Positions 53,577 to 61,179 of a stretch of 64,000 nt of DNA are shown here, one piece after another (position 1 is the first letter of the stretch; each line of letters begins with the position of its first letter). The DNA lies in the NCBI RefSeq assembly GCF_001463885.1, contig NZ_BBWQ01000010.1, positions 1 to 64,000 of the forward strand, in the 5' to 3' direction. The DNA comes from Aureimonas altamirensis (GTDB lineage: Bacteria; Pseudomonadota; Alphaproteobacteria; Rhizobiales; Rhizobiaceae). The position numbers and the translations under genes were made by a program. The notes beneath the pieces were generated by a model, which searched no databases, was not told where the DNA came from, and worked only from the letters and a program-made list of their open reading frames with translations.

Positions 53577-54620
53577 TCAGTACCTGTCCTGGCGGGGGCC
53601 GAGATGTCCGGCAAGACGGTCGAGCGTGCGCCGCAACTCCTGCTGTTCGCGTGCCTGCGTTTCAACGAAGTCGCGCATCATCTGCTGCTCGGACCGCATG
53701 TGCTGCACCAGCCCCTGGATGCTTTCGGCAAGGCTGGCCATCGCCGCGCCGGAACGCGGTGCGGCGCCCTGGTTTTGCATGAGGCGGGTAATCCTGTCTG
53801 CCAGAACCTCGAGGTCCGCGCCGGACGAAGCCGCAGCCGGGGCCAACGGCATGGGCCCCGTGACCGCGATGGCCTCGCCGCCCGCGTCGGTGACCGTTGC
53901 AAGCCAGTTCTCGACCTCGGTGTAGAAGCGGTTCTGCGCGCGGCCGATCTGCAGGTCGAGAAAGCCGAGGATGAGAGAGCCGGACAAGCCGAAGAGCGAG
54001 GACGAGAAAGCCGTCCCCATGCCGGCCAGCGGCGCGGAAAGGCCCTGCTGCACGGAGTTCAGCACGGTGGCTGCATCGGTTGCCGTCGGATCGAGCGACT
54101 GGATGGTGGACGAGATCGAGCCGATCGTCGTCAACAGGCCCCAGAACGTGCCGAGAAGACCGAGGAAGACGAGAAGGCCGACAAGGTAGCGGGAGATATC
54201 GCGCGTTTCGTCGAGCCGCGAAGCCAGAGAGTCGAGAATGGATCGTACGAGTTGCGTTGGCAGCGGCTGGCCAATGCGCCTTCCGGCCAGCAGGGATTGC
54301 ATGGGCGCCAGCAGCACCGGGGCGCGCACGTCGTCCGCCTCGTCCGAGCCGTCACGATAAAGGTTGATCCAACGAACCTCGCTGGTCAGCCGCAGGATCT
54401 GCGCCAGCGCCAGGATGATGCCCACGGCAAGGACCGCGCCGATCATCCCGTTGAGACCGGGGTTGGACTGGAAAGCGGCAACGATCTGCCGCCCCAGTAT
54501 CAGGGCGACGAAACCGGCAAGCGCCAGAAAGACCGCCATGGTCCAGAAATAGACCATAGGGCTGGAGAGGCGTTCCGGCATGACATGGGCCGGTCGCTTG
54601 TCCTCACGCGGCGTACTCAT
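53577..54620 (-). CDS. MotA/TolQ/ExbB-family proton channel protein
   Basis: 347 residues (ATG at 54620; another at 54635 possible). Two N-terminal hydrophobic helices (MVYFWTMAVFLALAGFVALI, GMIGAVLAVGIILALAQIL) precede a cytoplasmic domain. The conserved MotA_ExbB helices follow (LVGLLVFLGLLGTFWGLLTT and GMGTAFSSSLFGLSGSLILG). A hydrophilic C-terminal tail of about 110 residues is rich in Gln/Arg/Glu (QQMMRDFVETQAREQQELRR). Partner of the MotB-like protein. Neither gene is near flagellar, Tol or Ton genes, so the cellular process driven by this motor is unknown. Confidence 0.87.
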   Translation of the reverse strand: MSTPREDKRPAHVMPERLSSPMVYFWTMAVFLALAGFVALILGRQIVAAFQSNPGLNGMIGAVLAVGIILALAQILRLTSEVRWINLYRDGSDEADDVRAPVLLAPMQSLLAGRRIGQPLPTQLVRSILDSLASRLDETRDISRYLVGLLVFLGLLGTFWGLLTTIGSISSTIQSLDPTATDAATVLNSVQQGLSAPLAGMGTAFSSSLFGLSGSLILGFLDLQIGRAQNRFYTEVENWLATVTDAGGEAIAVTGPMPLAPAAASSGADLEVLADRITRLMQNQGAAPRSGAAMASLAESIQGLVQHMRSEQQMMRDFVETQAREQQELRRTLDRLAGHLGPRQDRY

Positions 54621-54754
54621 CACCTGCATCGGCACGTCATCCGGTGTTGCGCCACGTCGCGTGGCTTATCTTATCTTCCTTGTAACCGGCCTTGGCGGCA
54701 AGCTCCAACCCCCGTCACGAAGCGCTATCCACGCATTTCGGTTCCAGGCGCGGA

Positions 54755-55579
54755 TCAGGCCGAACGCTGGCTGGCCGCGCGGTACGAGTCGTTCGCCTTT
54801 TTCAGCTCGGCCGTCATTGCCCGCAGGATCAGCTCGTTGCCGCAGGCGATTTCGCCCTGCAGATGATCGAACTTGTCGCCATCGACACTGCTGACGAAGC
54901 CGCCGGCCTCGCGGACGACGATCGAGCCTGCCGCGATATCCCAGGGCAGAACGCCGCGCTCCCAGAAGCCGTCGAAGCGCCCTGCGGCGACGTAGCACAG
55001 GTCCAGCGACGCGGCGCCCAGACGGCGTACGCCCGAGCTTTCACCCATGATCTGGCGCATTTCGTAAAGGAAGCGGCCGTGGCCGGCCTTGCCCAGGAAG
55101 GGAATGCCGGTCGCAAACAGCGCCTCGGGCATGCGCTGGCGGTTGGCAACGCGGATGCGCCTGTCGTTGAGGAAGGCGCCGCCGCCCCGCTCTGCGGTAT
55201 ACAGCTCGTCCTGGATGGGGTTGAAAACCACACCCGCGACGATCTGCCCATCGCGCTCCAGGGCAATCGATACGGCGAAGATGGGAATGCCGTGCAGGAA
55301 GTTGGTGGTGCCGTCGAGCGGGTCGACGATCCAGCGATGCTGGCTGTCCTTGCCCTCCAGCTCGCCGCGCTCCTCCATCAGGAAGCCCCAGTCGGGCCGG
55401 GAACGCGAGAGTTCCTGGAACACGATCTCCTCCGCCTTGCGATCGGCGGTGGAGACGAAATCTGCCGGCCCCTTCATGGATACCTGCAGGTTCTGCACCT
55501 CGCCGAAATCGCGGATGAGCGAGCGCCCCGCCTTCATCGCGGCCTGGGTCATCACGTTGAGCAGGGCTGAACGGGCCAT
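54755..55579 (-). CDS. suhB: Inositol-1-monophosphatase family protein
   Basis: 274 residues. Metal-site motifs are complete: EERGELEG (Glu), WIVDPLDGTTNFLHGIP (DPLDGT) and WDIAAGSIVVREAGG. The first segment KGPADFVSTADRKAEE is also conserved. Hydrolyses inositol monophosphate in vitro; E. coli SuhB also acts in rRNA antitermination, which cannot be judged from sequence. AAGGACT precedes the ATG. Lies downstream of efp on the same strand, separated by a strong hairpin. Confidence 0.94.
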   Translation of the reverse strand: MARSALLNVMTQAAMKAGRSLIRDFGEVQNLQVSMKGPADFVSTADRKAEEIVFQELSRSRPDWGFLMEERGELEGKDSQHRWIVDPLDGTTNFLHGIPIFAVSIALERDGQIVAGVVFNPIQDELYTAERGGGAFLNDRRIRVANRQRMPEALFATGIPFLGKAGHGRFLYEMRQIMGESSGVRRLGAASLDLCYVAAGRFDGFWERGVLPWDIAAGSIVVREAGGFVSSVDGDKFDHLQGEIACGNELILRAMTAELKKANDSYRAASQRSA

Positions 55580-55604
55580 GTCTTAGCAGTCCTTGAATGA
55601 TGAG

Positions 55605-55636
55605 GCCGCCGGAACCCGTCTGGCGGGTCCGGCGGC
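55605..55636 (-). terminator. Strong GC hairpin between efp and suhB
   Basis: GCCGCCGG (55605-55612) pairs with CCGGCGGC (55629-55636), extended inside by ACCCG/CGGGT after a single bulged A, giving a 13-bp stem with a 5-base loop. No T-run follows, so it is a stem-only terminator or a processing barrier just after efp. Confidence 0.5.
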
Positions 55637-55665
55637 GCGATTTCGTGTCCGGGGCGGCGACAGCG

Positions 55666-56229
55666 TCAGTCGGCGCGGCGGATGTAGGTGATCTCGTTGG
55701 TGTCGACGAGGATCCTTTCGCCGCTCTCGATGAAGGGGGGCACCATGACGCGAATGCCGTTTTCCATCTTGGCGGGCTTGTAGGACGACGCAGCCGTCTG
55801 GCCCTTCACCACCGGATCGGCTTCCACGATGGTCAGCACGACCTGGTCGGGAAGCGAAATTCCGATGGGGCGCTCTTCGTGGCTTTCGACGGTCACGGTC
55901 ATGCCGTCCTGCAGGAAGGCGGCGCGGTCGCCGACGAAATCCTTCTGCAGCTCGAGCTGCTCGTAGGTCTCGTTATCCATGAAAACCAGCATCTCGCCTT
56001 CGGCGTAGAGGAACTGATAGTCCTTCTGCTCCAGCCGGACGCGCTCGACCGTTTCGGAAGCGCGGAAACGCTCGTTCAGCTTGGTGCCGTCGATGAGGTT
56101 CTTGAGTTCGACCTGGTTGAAGGCACCGCCCTTGCCGGGCTTCACATGGGCCGTCTTGACCGCGGCCCACAGGCCGCCATCGTGCTCGATCACATTGCCT
56201 GGACGGATTTCGTTTCCATTGATCTTCAT
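55666..56229 (-). CDS. efp: Translation elongation factor P
   Basis: 187 residues, three OB-like domains. Begins [29 protein letters not shown]. The domain I loop is KPGKGGAF with Lys33 at the tip, the residue lysylated by EpmA/EpmB in organisms that have them; those genes are not in the window. The C-terminal signature [18 protein letters not shown] is intact. Relieves ribosome stalling at polyproline stretches, which are present in several proteins here (for example the GcrA linker and AtpI). Only a weak GAGCG ribosome-binding site is seen. Confidence 0.97.
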   Translation of the reverse strand: MKINGNEIRPGNVIEHDGGLWAAVKTAHVKPGKGGAFNQVELKNLIDGTKLNERFRASETVERVRLEQKDYQFLYAEGEMLVFMDNETYEQLELQKDFVGDRAAFLQDGMTVTVESHEERPIGISLPDQVVLTIVEADPVVKGQTAASSYKPAKMENGIRVMVPPFIESGERILVDTNEITYIRRAD

Positions 56230-56321
56230 GAAGGTCGCTCGACATTTGAAAGAACGAAGGCGGCGCAGATGCGCCCCTTTTTCCCGCTCAAGACCACAAA
56301 ATCCGGTCTGTTACAAGACGT

Positions 56322-57260
56322 TCAGCTTGCGCGGAACCGATTGGCGGCGTCCAGGGCGGCCTTCTGCTCCTCCGGCGAGAGGCCGCGGAAGAAGCTGTCC
56401 AGCGCAGGATCGGCGTTGCGCACACGGCGCGCCAGAACCGTCCATTTGGCGGCCTCTGCCGTGTCGCGGGCAATGCCGATGCCATCCTTGTACAGATGCG
56501 CCACGCGGTTGACGGCAATGGGGTTGCCGCGCTCTGCGGCGCCTTTCAGCCAGCGGAAGCCCTCAGGCGCCTCGGCCGGCCCGCCGCGGCCGTTGATAAG
56601 CCATATCCCCAGTTCGATCTGGGCCGTGTCGTGCCCCTGAAGCGCCGCCTGCCGCAGCCACCAGCGGGCGGTCACGTCGTCGCGGGCCGCAACGCCGCGC
56701 CCGTTGGCGTAGAGCTGGGCCATCGCATATTGCGCATCCGATACCCCGGCATTGCCGGCAACCTCGAAATAGCGCAACGCCTGCTCGAACCCTCCGGTCG
56801 GCGAAGACTGGATCAGCATCTGGCCATAGTTGAAGGCGGCCAGCGGCTGCCCGGCATCGGCCGCCGCGCGCATCAACTCACGAGCACGGGCCGGGTCGCG
56901 CTCCACGTCCTCGCCTTCCAGCAGCATGAGCGCATAGCGGAATTCCGCTTCCGGCCGCCCGGCCTCGGCGCTGAGGCGATACCAGCGCACCGCGCCCGGC
57001 ACGTCGAGCTGGACACCCTGCCCCCGCAAAAGCAGCTCGGCCACGAGCGATTGGGCGGCGGCGTCGCCCATGTGGGCCAACGGCTCGGCGATCCGGAACG
57101 CCGTCAGATAGAAGCCGCGCTGATAGGCGCTGAACGCGGCGGCCATGTCGCCGCCCGCCGGCGCCTCACCGGTGGTTGGATCGGGCAACAGCCTTTCCTG
57201 GGCCTTGGCGGAGCCGGTGGCCAGAAGCGCCGCCAACGCCAGGAGCGCAAGGCGTTTCAT
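56322..57260 (-). CDS. Exported Sel1-repeat protein
   Basis: 312 residues. The signal peptide ends near residue 20 (LALAALLATGSAKAQ). Residues ~55-290 contain about six Sel1-like repeats of 36 residues (VPGAVRWYRLSAEAGRPEAE, PARARELMRAAADAGQPLAA, ALRYFEVAGNAGVSDAQYAM, ARWWLRQAALQGHDTAQIEL, GFRWLKGAAERGNPIAVNRV, AAKWTVLARR). A periplasmic or outer-surface scaffold is likely; no partner is known. Its ATG overlaps the stop of the ThiE-like gene (ATGA), so the two are coupled. Confidence 0.88.
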   Translation of the reverse strand: MKRLALLALAALLATGSAKAQERLLPDPTTGEAPAGGDMAAAFSAYQRGFYLTAFRIAEPLAHMGDAAAQSLVAELLLRGQGVQLDVPGAVRWYRLSAEAGRPEAEFRYALMLLEGEDVERDPARARELMRAAADAGQPLAAFNYGQMLIQSSPTGGFEQALRYFEVAGNAGVSDAQYAMAQLYANGRGVAARDDVTARWWLRQAALQGHDTAQIELGIWLINGRGGPAEAPEGFRWLKGAAERGNPIAVNRVAHLYKDGIGIARDTAEAAKWTVLARRVRNADPALDSFFRGLSPEEQKAALDAANRFRAS

Positions 57261-57928
57261 GCGGCGGCACTCTGCTCGAGCGCGTCGAAGAGGGCGTTAG
57301 CCTCGGCCACGGCCTCGCCTTCGCGGCCCTCGCCGCCGAACACCGCGCGGGACAAAAGGATGAACTCGGCCCCGCTGGCGGCCGCCGCCGGAAGATCCTC
57401 CAGCGCACCGCCGCCGGACAGGATGGCGGGCACCTCTACGATGGCGGCCCACCACGATGCCAGATCGACATCGGCAGGGCTTGCCGCATCGTCCTCGCCG
57501 CCGATCGGACCGAACAGGAGATAGTCGGGCATGCGCTCGCCCGCTTCCAGCGCCTCGTGACGTGTATGGAAACCGGAGGCCCCGACGATGGCCTTGGGCG
57601 AAAAGCGCGCGATGGCCTCTCCCAGCACCTCGAGACTTCCCCCGGTGACATGAATTCCATCGGCACGCACGCGGCCCGCGCAGCGTGTGTCGTCGACGAC
57701 GATGGCGGCTGCGCCGGCTTCCTGGATCAGCGGCACCAGCACTTCGGCAAAAGCCTGGTAGGCGGTGTCGCTGCGCCCGGCCGGGTCCAGGATCACGCTT
57801 GCGACATCGCCGCCGGCAAGGGCCCGCGACAACGCCTCGCGGCCCGCATCGCCATCGGCCAGTAGGGTTGTCGCCAGCATCAGGCGGGGGCGCACGAAAT
57901 CAGCTGTCATCGGGTTCACATCTGTCAT
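57257..57928 (-). CDS. ThiE-like protein lacking catalytic signature
   Basis: 223 residues with a TIM-barrel order resembling thiamine phosphate synthase: AAAIVVDDTRCAGRVRADGIHV, GASGFHTRHEALEAG, PDYLLFGPIGGEDDAAS, and AILSGGGALEDLP. In active ThiE the GPI strand is followed by TxTK, which contacts pyrophosphate, and the GVHLGQ motif binds HMP-PP. Here these read GPIGGEDD and GIHVTGG, so catalysis is doubtful. Coupled to the Sel1 gene. May be a divergent paralogue with another role. No TPP riboswitch precedes it. Confidence 0.75.
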   Translation of the reverse strand: MTDVNPMTADFVRPRLMLATTLLADGDAGREALSRALAGGDVASVILDPAGRSDTAYQAFAEVLVPLIQEAGAAAIVVDDTRCAGRVRADGIHVTGGSLEVLGEAIARFSPKAIVGASGFHTRHEALEAGERMPDYLLFGPIGGEDDAASPADVDLASWWAAIVEVPAILSGGGALEDLPAAAASGAEFILLSRAVFGGEGREGEAVAEANALFDALEQSAAA

Positions 57929-57985
57929 CTGGAAATGGATACGGCGCCTTTCGGCGCCGCATTTTTACATCTTGTCGGAACGTTA

Positions 57986-58162
57986 TCAATTCGGCCGGTT
58001 CGTCCTCAATCTCTCGATCTCGTCCTTCAGCAGAAGCTTCTTGCGCTTCAGCTCCGCGATCTCGCCGTCCGGTGTGGCCGGCTTGGCGCGAAGCGATGCG
58101 ATCTCGCTGTCCAGGGCGCTATGACGCTGTTCCAGCGTCTCGAGATGCGTATCAAGGGACAT
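57986..58162 (-). CDS. DUF465 (YdcH-family) small coiled-coil protein 1
   Basis: 58 residues from the ATG at 58162 with AGAGGAG 8 bases upstream. Entirely helical: MSLDTHLETLEQRHSALDSE, then KRKKLLLKDEIERLR. DUF465/YdcH proteins are short antiparallel coiled coils of unknown function. The second member at 58372 is divergently transcribed 210 bases away. Between them is a GC-rich leader with a GTACCC-GAC-GGGTAT dyad near 58326-58340. Confidence 0.85.
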   Translation of the reverse strand: MSLDTHLETLEQRHSALDSEIASLRAKPATPDGEIAELKRKKLLLKDEIERLRTNRPN

Positions 58163-58371
58163 TCCAGACTCCTCTGTTTGTTTCCTCGAGCTTCCGGCCC
58201 CGCCTCCGACGAAAGCCGTAGGCGCTGCCGGGAAGCTTCCCATAAGCTTGGGTCGTTACGGAAGGGGTGCAAGATCATTCTTTGAGAATTTTGTGACGGC
58301 TGGTATTTGCAGCCGGAAGAACGCGTACCCGACGGGTATGCGGTACGCATTCGTCAGACCCCGGGGGGCAG

Positions 58372-58575
58372 ATGTCGGATCAGGAACAAGCGGCGTTGCG
58401 GCTGCAGGCCGCAAGGCTCAGGCAAGACCACGCCGATTTCGACGCGGCGATCGAGGCGATGGAAGCAACCGGCTGCGACCGGCTGCGCATCCAGCGCATG
58501 AAGAAAAAGAAACTGTCCATCAAGGACCGCCTCCAGGATCTTGAAGACCAGATCCTTCCGGACATCATCGCATGA
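58372..58575 (+). CDS. DUF465 (YdcH-family) small coiled-coil protein 2
   Basis: 67 residues, GGGGGG 5 bases before the ATG. Helical and charged ([40 protein letters not shown]), ending at the purE start with an ATGA overlap. The KKKxLxxKDRL motif is shared with the protein at 57986, so the two are paralogues. Translational coupling to purE is unusual for a protein of unknown function and may only reflect operon compaction. Confidence 0.87.
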   Translation: MSDQEQAALRLQAARLRQDHADFDAAIEAMEATGCDRLRIQRMKKKKLSIKDRLQDLEDQILPDIIA

Positions 58576-59069
58576 GCGTTCCCGTCGCCATCATCATGGG
58601 TAGCCAGTCCGACTGGGCTACCATGCGCCACGCCAGCGTGACGCTGGATGCCCTGGGGATCGCCCACGAATCACTCATCGTTTCGGCGCATCGCACGCCG
58701 GCGCGCCTTTACGAATTTGCCTCGGGCGCCCGCGACAAGGGCTTCAAGGTGGTCATCGCGGGCGCCGGCGGCGCCGCGCACCTGCCTGGCATGGCCGCTG
58801 CCATGACGCCCCTTCCGGTGTTCGGCGTCCCTGTCGAAAGCAAGGCCCTGTCCGGGCAGGACAGCCTTCTGTCCATCGTGCAGATGCCGGCCGGCATTCC
58901 GGTGGGCACGCTCGCCATCGGCCGCGCCGGCGCCGTGAACGCGGCGCTGATGGCGGCGGCCGTCCTGGCCCTGTCCGATGCGGCGCTCGCCGACAGGCTG
59001 GACGCCTGGCGGGCGCGGCAGACGGAGGCCGTGGCCACCCACCCCTGCGACGGAGAGCCCGCAAGTTGA
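58572..59069 (+). CDS. purE: N5-carboxyaminoimidazole ribonucleotide mutase
   Basis: 165 residues, class I PurE. The active-site motif is [15 protein letters not shown] with [12 protein letters not shown] and [16 protein letters not shown]. Converts N5-CAIR to CAIR together with PurK. Starts inside the stop of the second DUF465 gene and ends overlapping the purK TTG start, so it is the middle gene of a compact unit. Confidence 0.96.
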   Translation: MSVPVAIIMGSQSDWATMRHASVTLDALGIAHESLIVSAHRTPARLYEFASGARDKGFKVVIAGAGGAAHLPGMAAAMTPLPVFGVPVESKALSGQDSLLSIVQMPAGIPVGTLAIGRAGAVNAALMAAAVLALSDAALADRLDAWRARQTEAVATHPCDGEPAS

Positions 59070-60151
59070 CCGCCACACCGCGCCCCCTGCCCCCTGGTTC
59101 CACCGTCGGCATCATCGGCGGCGGCCAGCTCGGCCGCATGCTCGCCTCTGCCGCCGCGCGGCTGGGGCTGCGCACGGCGGTGGTGGATCCGGACCCGGAT
59201 TGCCCGGCCGCGCAGGTAACGAACGTCATGGTGCGGGGCGCCTACGACGACCCTGCCGCACTGGCGGAACTGGCCCGCGTCAGCGACGTCATCACCTATG
59301 AATTCGAGAACGTGCCCGTGGCGCCGCTGCGGCGGCTGGCGGCCATCCGCCCGGTGTATCCGCCCGTCGAGGCGCTGGAAGTGTCGCAGGACCGCGTCAC
59401 CGAAAAAGCCTTCCTCAACGGCATCGCCATCGCAACCGCGCCGTGGCGGGCGGTGGACGACGCCGAAGAGCTGGAGCATGCACTGGTCGAGCTGGGCGGC
59501 GACTGCATCCTGAAGACACGGCGATTCGGCTATGACGGCAAGGGCCAGGCCGTGCTGACGCAGGACGCGGCCCCCGGCGACGCCTTTGCCGATCTTGGCG
59601 GCGTCCCCGCCATCCTTGAGAAGAAAGTCGCTTTCGAGCGCGAAATCTCGGTGATCGCGGCGCGAGGGGCCGACGGCGCCGTGCGTGCCTACGACCCGGC
59701 CGAGAACGTCCACAGGACGGGCATTCTGCGGACGAGCACCCTGCCGGCCCGCGTTTCGCCGCAGCAGGCCGACGAGGCGATGCGCATCGCAGGGCTGATT
59801 CTGGACCGCCTCTCCTATGTCGGAGTCATCGGCGTGGAGTTCTTCGTTGCGGCCGACGGGGCGCTGCTGGTCAACGAGATCGCGCCGCGTGTGCATAATT
59901 CCGGCCACTGGACGGAAGCCGCCTGCCTGATCTCGCAGTTCGAGCAGCACATACGCGCCGTCTGCGGCATGCCTCTCGGTGACCCGGCGCGGCACGCGGA
60001 CTGCGTCATGGAAAACCTGATCGGCGACGATGTCGACAAGGCGCCTGCCCTGCTGACCGAGCCGTCGCTGCTGCTGACACTCTACGGCAAGGCGGAAGCC
60101 CGGCCCGGCCGGAAAATGGGTCATTTTACGCGCGTTAACCGCGTCGTGTGA
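59066..60151 (+). CDS. purK: N5-carboxyaminoimidazole ribonucleotide synthase, TTG start
   Basis: 361 residues from a TTG at 59066 that overlaps the purE stop; GGAGAG lies upstream. ATP-grasp enzyme: [20 protein letters not shown] at the N-terminus, [19 protein letters not shown] (ATP loop), [20 protein letters not shown] (metal site). Uses ATP and bicarbonate to make N5-CAIR for PurE. Ends VNRVV before a noncoding stretch that contains a promoter for rpmJ. Confidence 0.96.
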   Translation: MTATPRPLPPGSTVGIIGGGQLGRMLASAAARLGLRTAVVDPDPDCPAAQVTNVMVRGAYDDPAALAELARVSDVITYEFENVPVAPLRRLAAIRPVYPPVEALEVSQDRVTEKAFLNGIAIATAPWRAVDDAEELEHALVELGGDCILKTRRFGYDGKGQAVLTQDAAPGDAFADLGGVPAILEKKVAFEREISVIAARGADGAVRAYDPAENVHRTGILRTSTLPARVSPQQADEAMRIAGLILDRLSYVGVIGVEFFVAADGALLVNEIAPRVHNSGHWTEAACLISQFEQHIRAVCGMPLGDPARHADCVMENLIGDDVDKAPALLTEPSLLLTLYGKAEARPGRKMGHFTRVNRVV

Positions 60152-60180
60152 TTGACATCGATCACCGCGGCGTCTATGCC
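60152..60180 (+). promoter_or_regulatory. Sigma70-like promoter upstream of rpmJ
   Basis: TTGACA (60152-60157), 17-base spacer, TATGCC (60175-60180). It begins right after the purK stop and is about 100 bases before rpmJ. The -35 is a perfect match and the -10 is moderate. Confidence 0.55.
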
Positions 60181-60277
60181 GTGCCCATCGAAGGGCGCTC
60201 TAGCAATAGGGCGCCATTTTAACGCGACGGCATGATTTTGGATCGTCGCCTGTCCAACATACCGACGGTCGAGTGTC

Positions 60278-60403
60278 ATGAAGATCAAGAATTCCTTGAA
60301 GTCGCTCAAGGGCCGCCACCGGGCCAACCGCATGGTTCGCCGCAAGGGGCGCATCTACATCATCAACAAGCAGGCTCCGCGCTACAAGGCGCGCCAGGGC
60401 TAA
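60278..60403 (+). CDS. rpmJ: 50S ribosomal protein L36, cysteine-free type
   Basis: 41 residues: [20 protein letters not shown] then [20 protein letters not shown] and G. This is the L36 paralogue type (YkgO-like) that lacks the four zinc-ribbon ligands (C-minus form) common as the main L36 in alphaproteobacteria. Very basic and short. A TTGACA promoter lies upstream and a GC hairpin follows the stop, so it is a monocistronic unit. No strong Shine-Dalgarno is visible. Confidence 0.95.
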   Translation: MKIKNSLKSLKGRHRANRMVRRKGRIYIINKQAPRYKARQG

Positions 60404-60416
60404 GGCTTGCCGGCAC

Positions 60417-60433
60417 GGGCGCCCCTGGCGCCC
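60417..60433 (+). terminator. Hairpin after rpmJ
   Basis: GGGCGCC (60417-60423) and GGCGCCC (60427-60433) form a perfect 7-bp stem with a CCT loop, 13 bases after the rpmJ stop. No T-run; a stem-only terminator candidate. Confidence 0.5.
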
Positions 60434-60470
60434 GGTCACGCCGGATTGCCATAAACGGCAAGCATTTGAA

Positions 60471-60498
60471 TTGACGAAGCGCATTGGCAGTCTAAACT
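60471..60498 (+). promoter_or_regulatory. Promoter placing the start site at the ATG of the TPR gene
   Basis: TTGACG (60471-60476), 16-base spacer, TAAACT (60493-60498). Transcription would begin about 7 bases after the -10, at or next to the ATG at 60505, so the mRNA would be leaderless. No Shine-Dalgarno precedes that ATG. Confidence 0.55.
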
Positions 60499-60504
60499 CT
60501 GCCG

Positions 60505-61152
60505 ATGCGCTTTTTCTTTGCCCTTCTGCCGACCGTGCTTCTGGCCTTCCCGGCCATGGCCCAGACGATCGCCCCCTCACCCGAGATCGAGGCGATCGCG
60601 CCGGATGCGTTGCTGCCGCCACCCGATTCCGTGCCGGGCGTCAGCCGGACGGACGAGCGGACCCTCAGCCGCGACGAAAGGCTGAACGCGCTTTTCCACG
60701 ATCTGCGGCGGGAGGGCAACCGCGCCCGCGCCGAACGCATCGCCCGGCAGATTCAAACCGTCTGGAACGATAGCGGCAGCGCCACGGTGGATCTGCTTCT
60801 GACATGGTCCGAGAAGGCCATCTCGGACAACAAGCTGCCCGTCGCCTTCGACCTCGTCGAACAGGGCGCGGAGCTGCAACCCGACAACCCCGAGATCTGG
60901 AACCGGCGTGCGATGCTGAATTATCGCAGCGGCGATTTCGGGCGGGCCATCGTCGATGTGACGCAGGTTCTGGCGCGGGAGCCGAGGCACTATCCGGCGC
61001 TGATGGGGCTGGGTGCGATGCTGGAGGAGACGGGGCGCAACGAACAGGCGATGGAGGCCTATCAGCGCGCGCTCGACGTCTATCCGACGCTCAAGGATGC
61101 CCAGGACGCCGTAGCGCGGCTGGCCGACCAGATGGCCGGCCAGCGCGCCTGA
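60505..61152 (+). CDS. Exported TPR protein, possibly from a leaderless mRNA
   Basis: 215 residues. The signal peptide is MRFFFALLPTVLLAFPAMAQ. Residues ~85-205 contain TPR-like repeats (AFDLVEQGAELQPDNPEIWN, RAMLNYRSGDFGRAIVDVTQ, LGAMLEETGRNEQAMEAYQR). Probably a periplasmic helical scaffold; no partner known. No ribosome-binding site is seen and a -10 element ends 6 bases before the ATG. Convergent with pyk through paired hairpins. Confidence 0.88.
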   Translation: MRFFFALLPTVLLAFPAMAQTIAPSPEIEAIAPDALLPPPDSVPGVSRTDERTLSRDERLNALFHDLRREGNRARAERIARQIQTVWNDSGSATVDLLLTWSEKAISDNKLPVAFDLVEQGAELQPDNPEIWNRRAMLNYRSGDFGRAIVDVTQVLAREPRHYPALMGLGAMLEETGRNEQAMEAYQRALDVYPTLKDAQDAVARLADQMAGQRA

Positions 61153-61179
61153 CGCACGTCAGACGGCCGAGAGGCCGTC
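61149..61179. terminator. Two hairpins between the TPR gene and pyk
   Basis: CTGACG-CA-CGTCAG (61149-61162) overlaps the TPR stop. GACGGCC-GAGA-GGCCGTC (61162-61179) overlaps the end of pyk. They share one base and lie between convergent genes, so they may serve as a shared stem-only terminator. No T-runs. Confidence 0.4.

Noticed and set aside
57904-57928. Two CTGTCAT copies resembling a Pho box near the ThiE-like gene
   Set aside because: They are 18 bases apart rather than 11 and lie inside the coding start of the gene (two ATGACAG codon contexts).
61149-61179. Pair of hairpins at the pyk end read as an RNA switch
   Set aside because: They lie between convergent stop codons, where a shared terminator is the simpler explanation.
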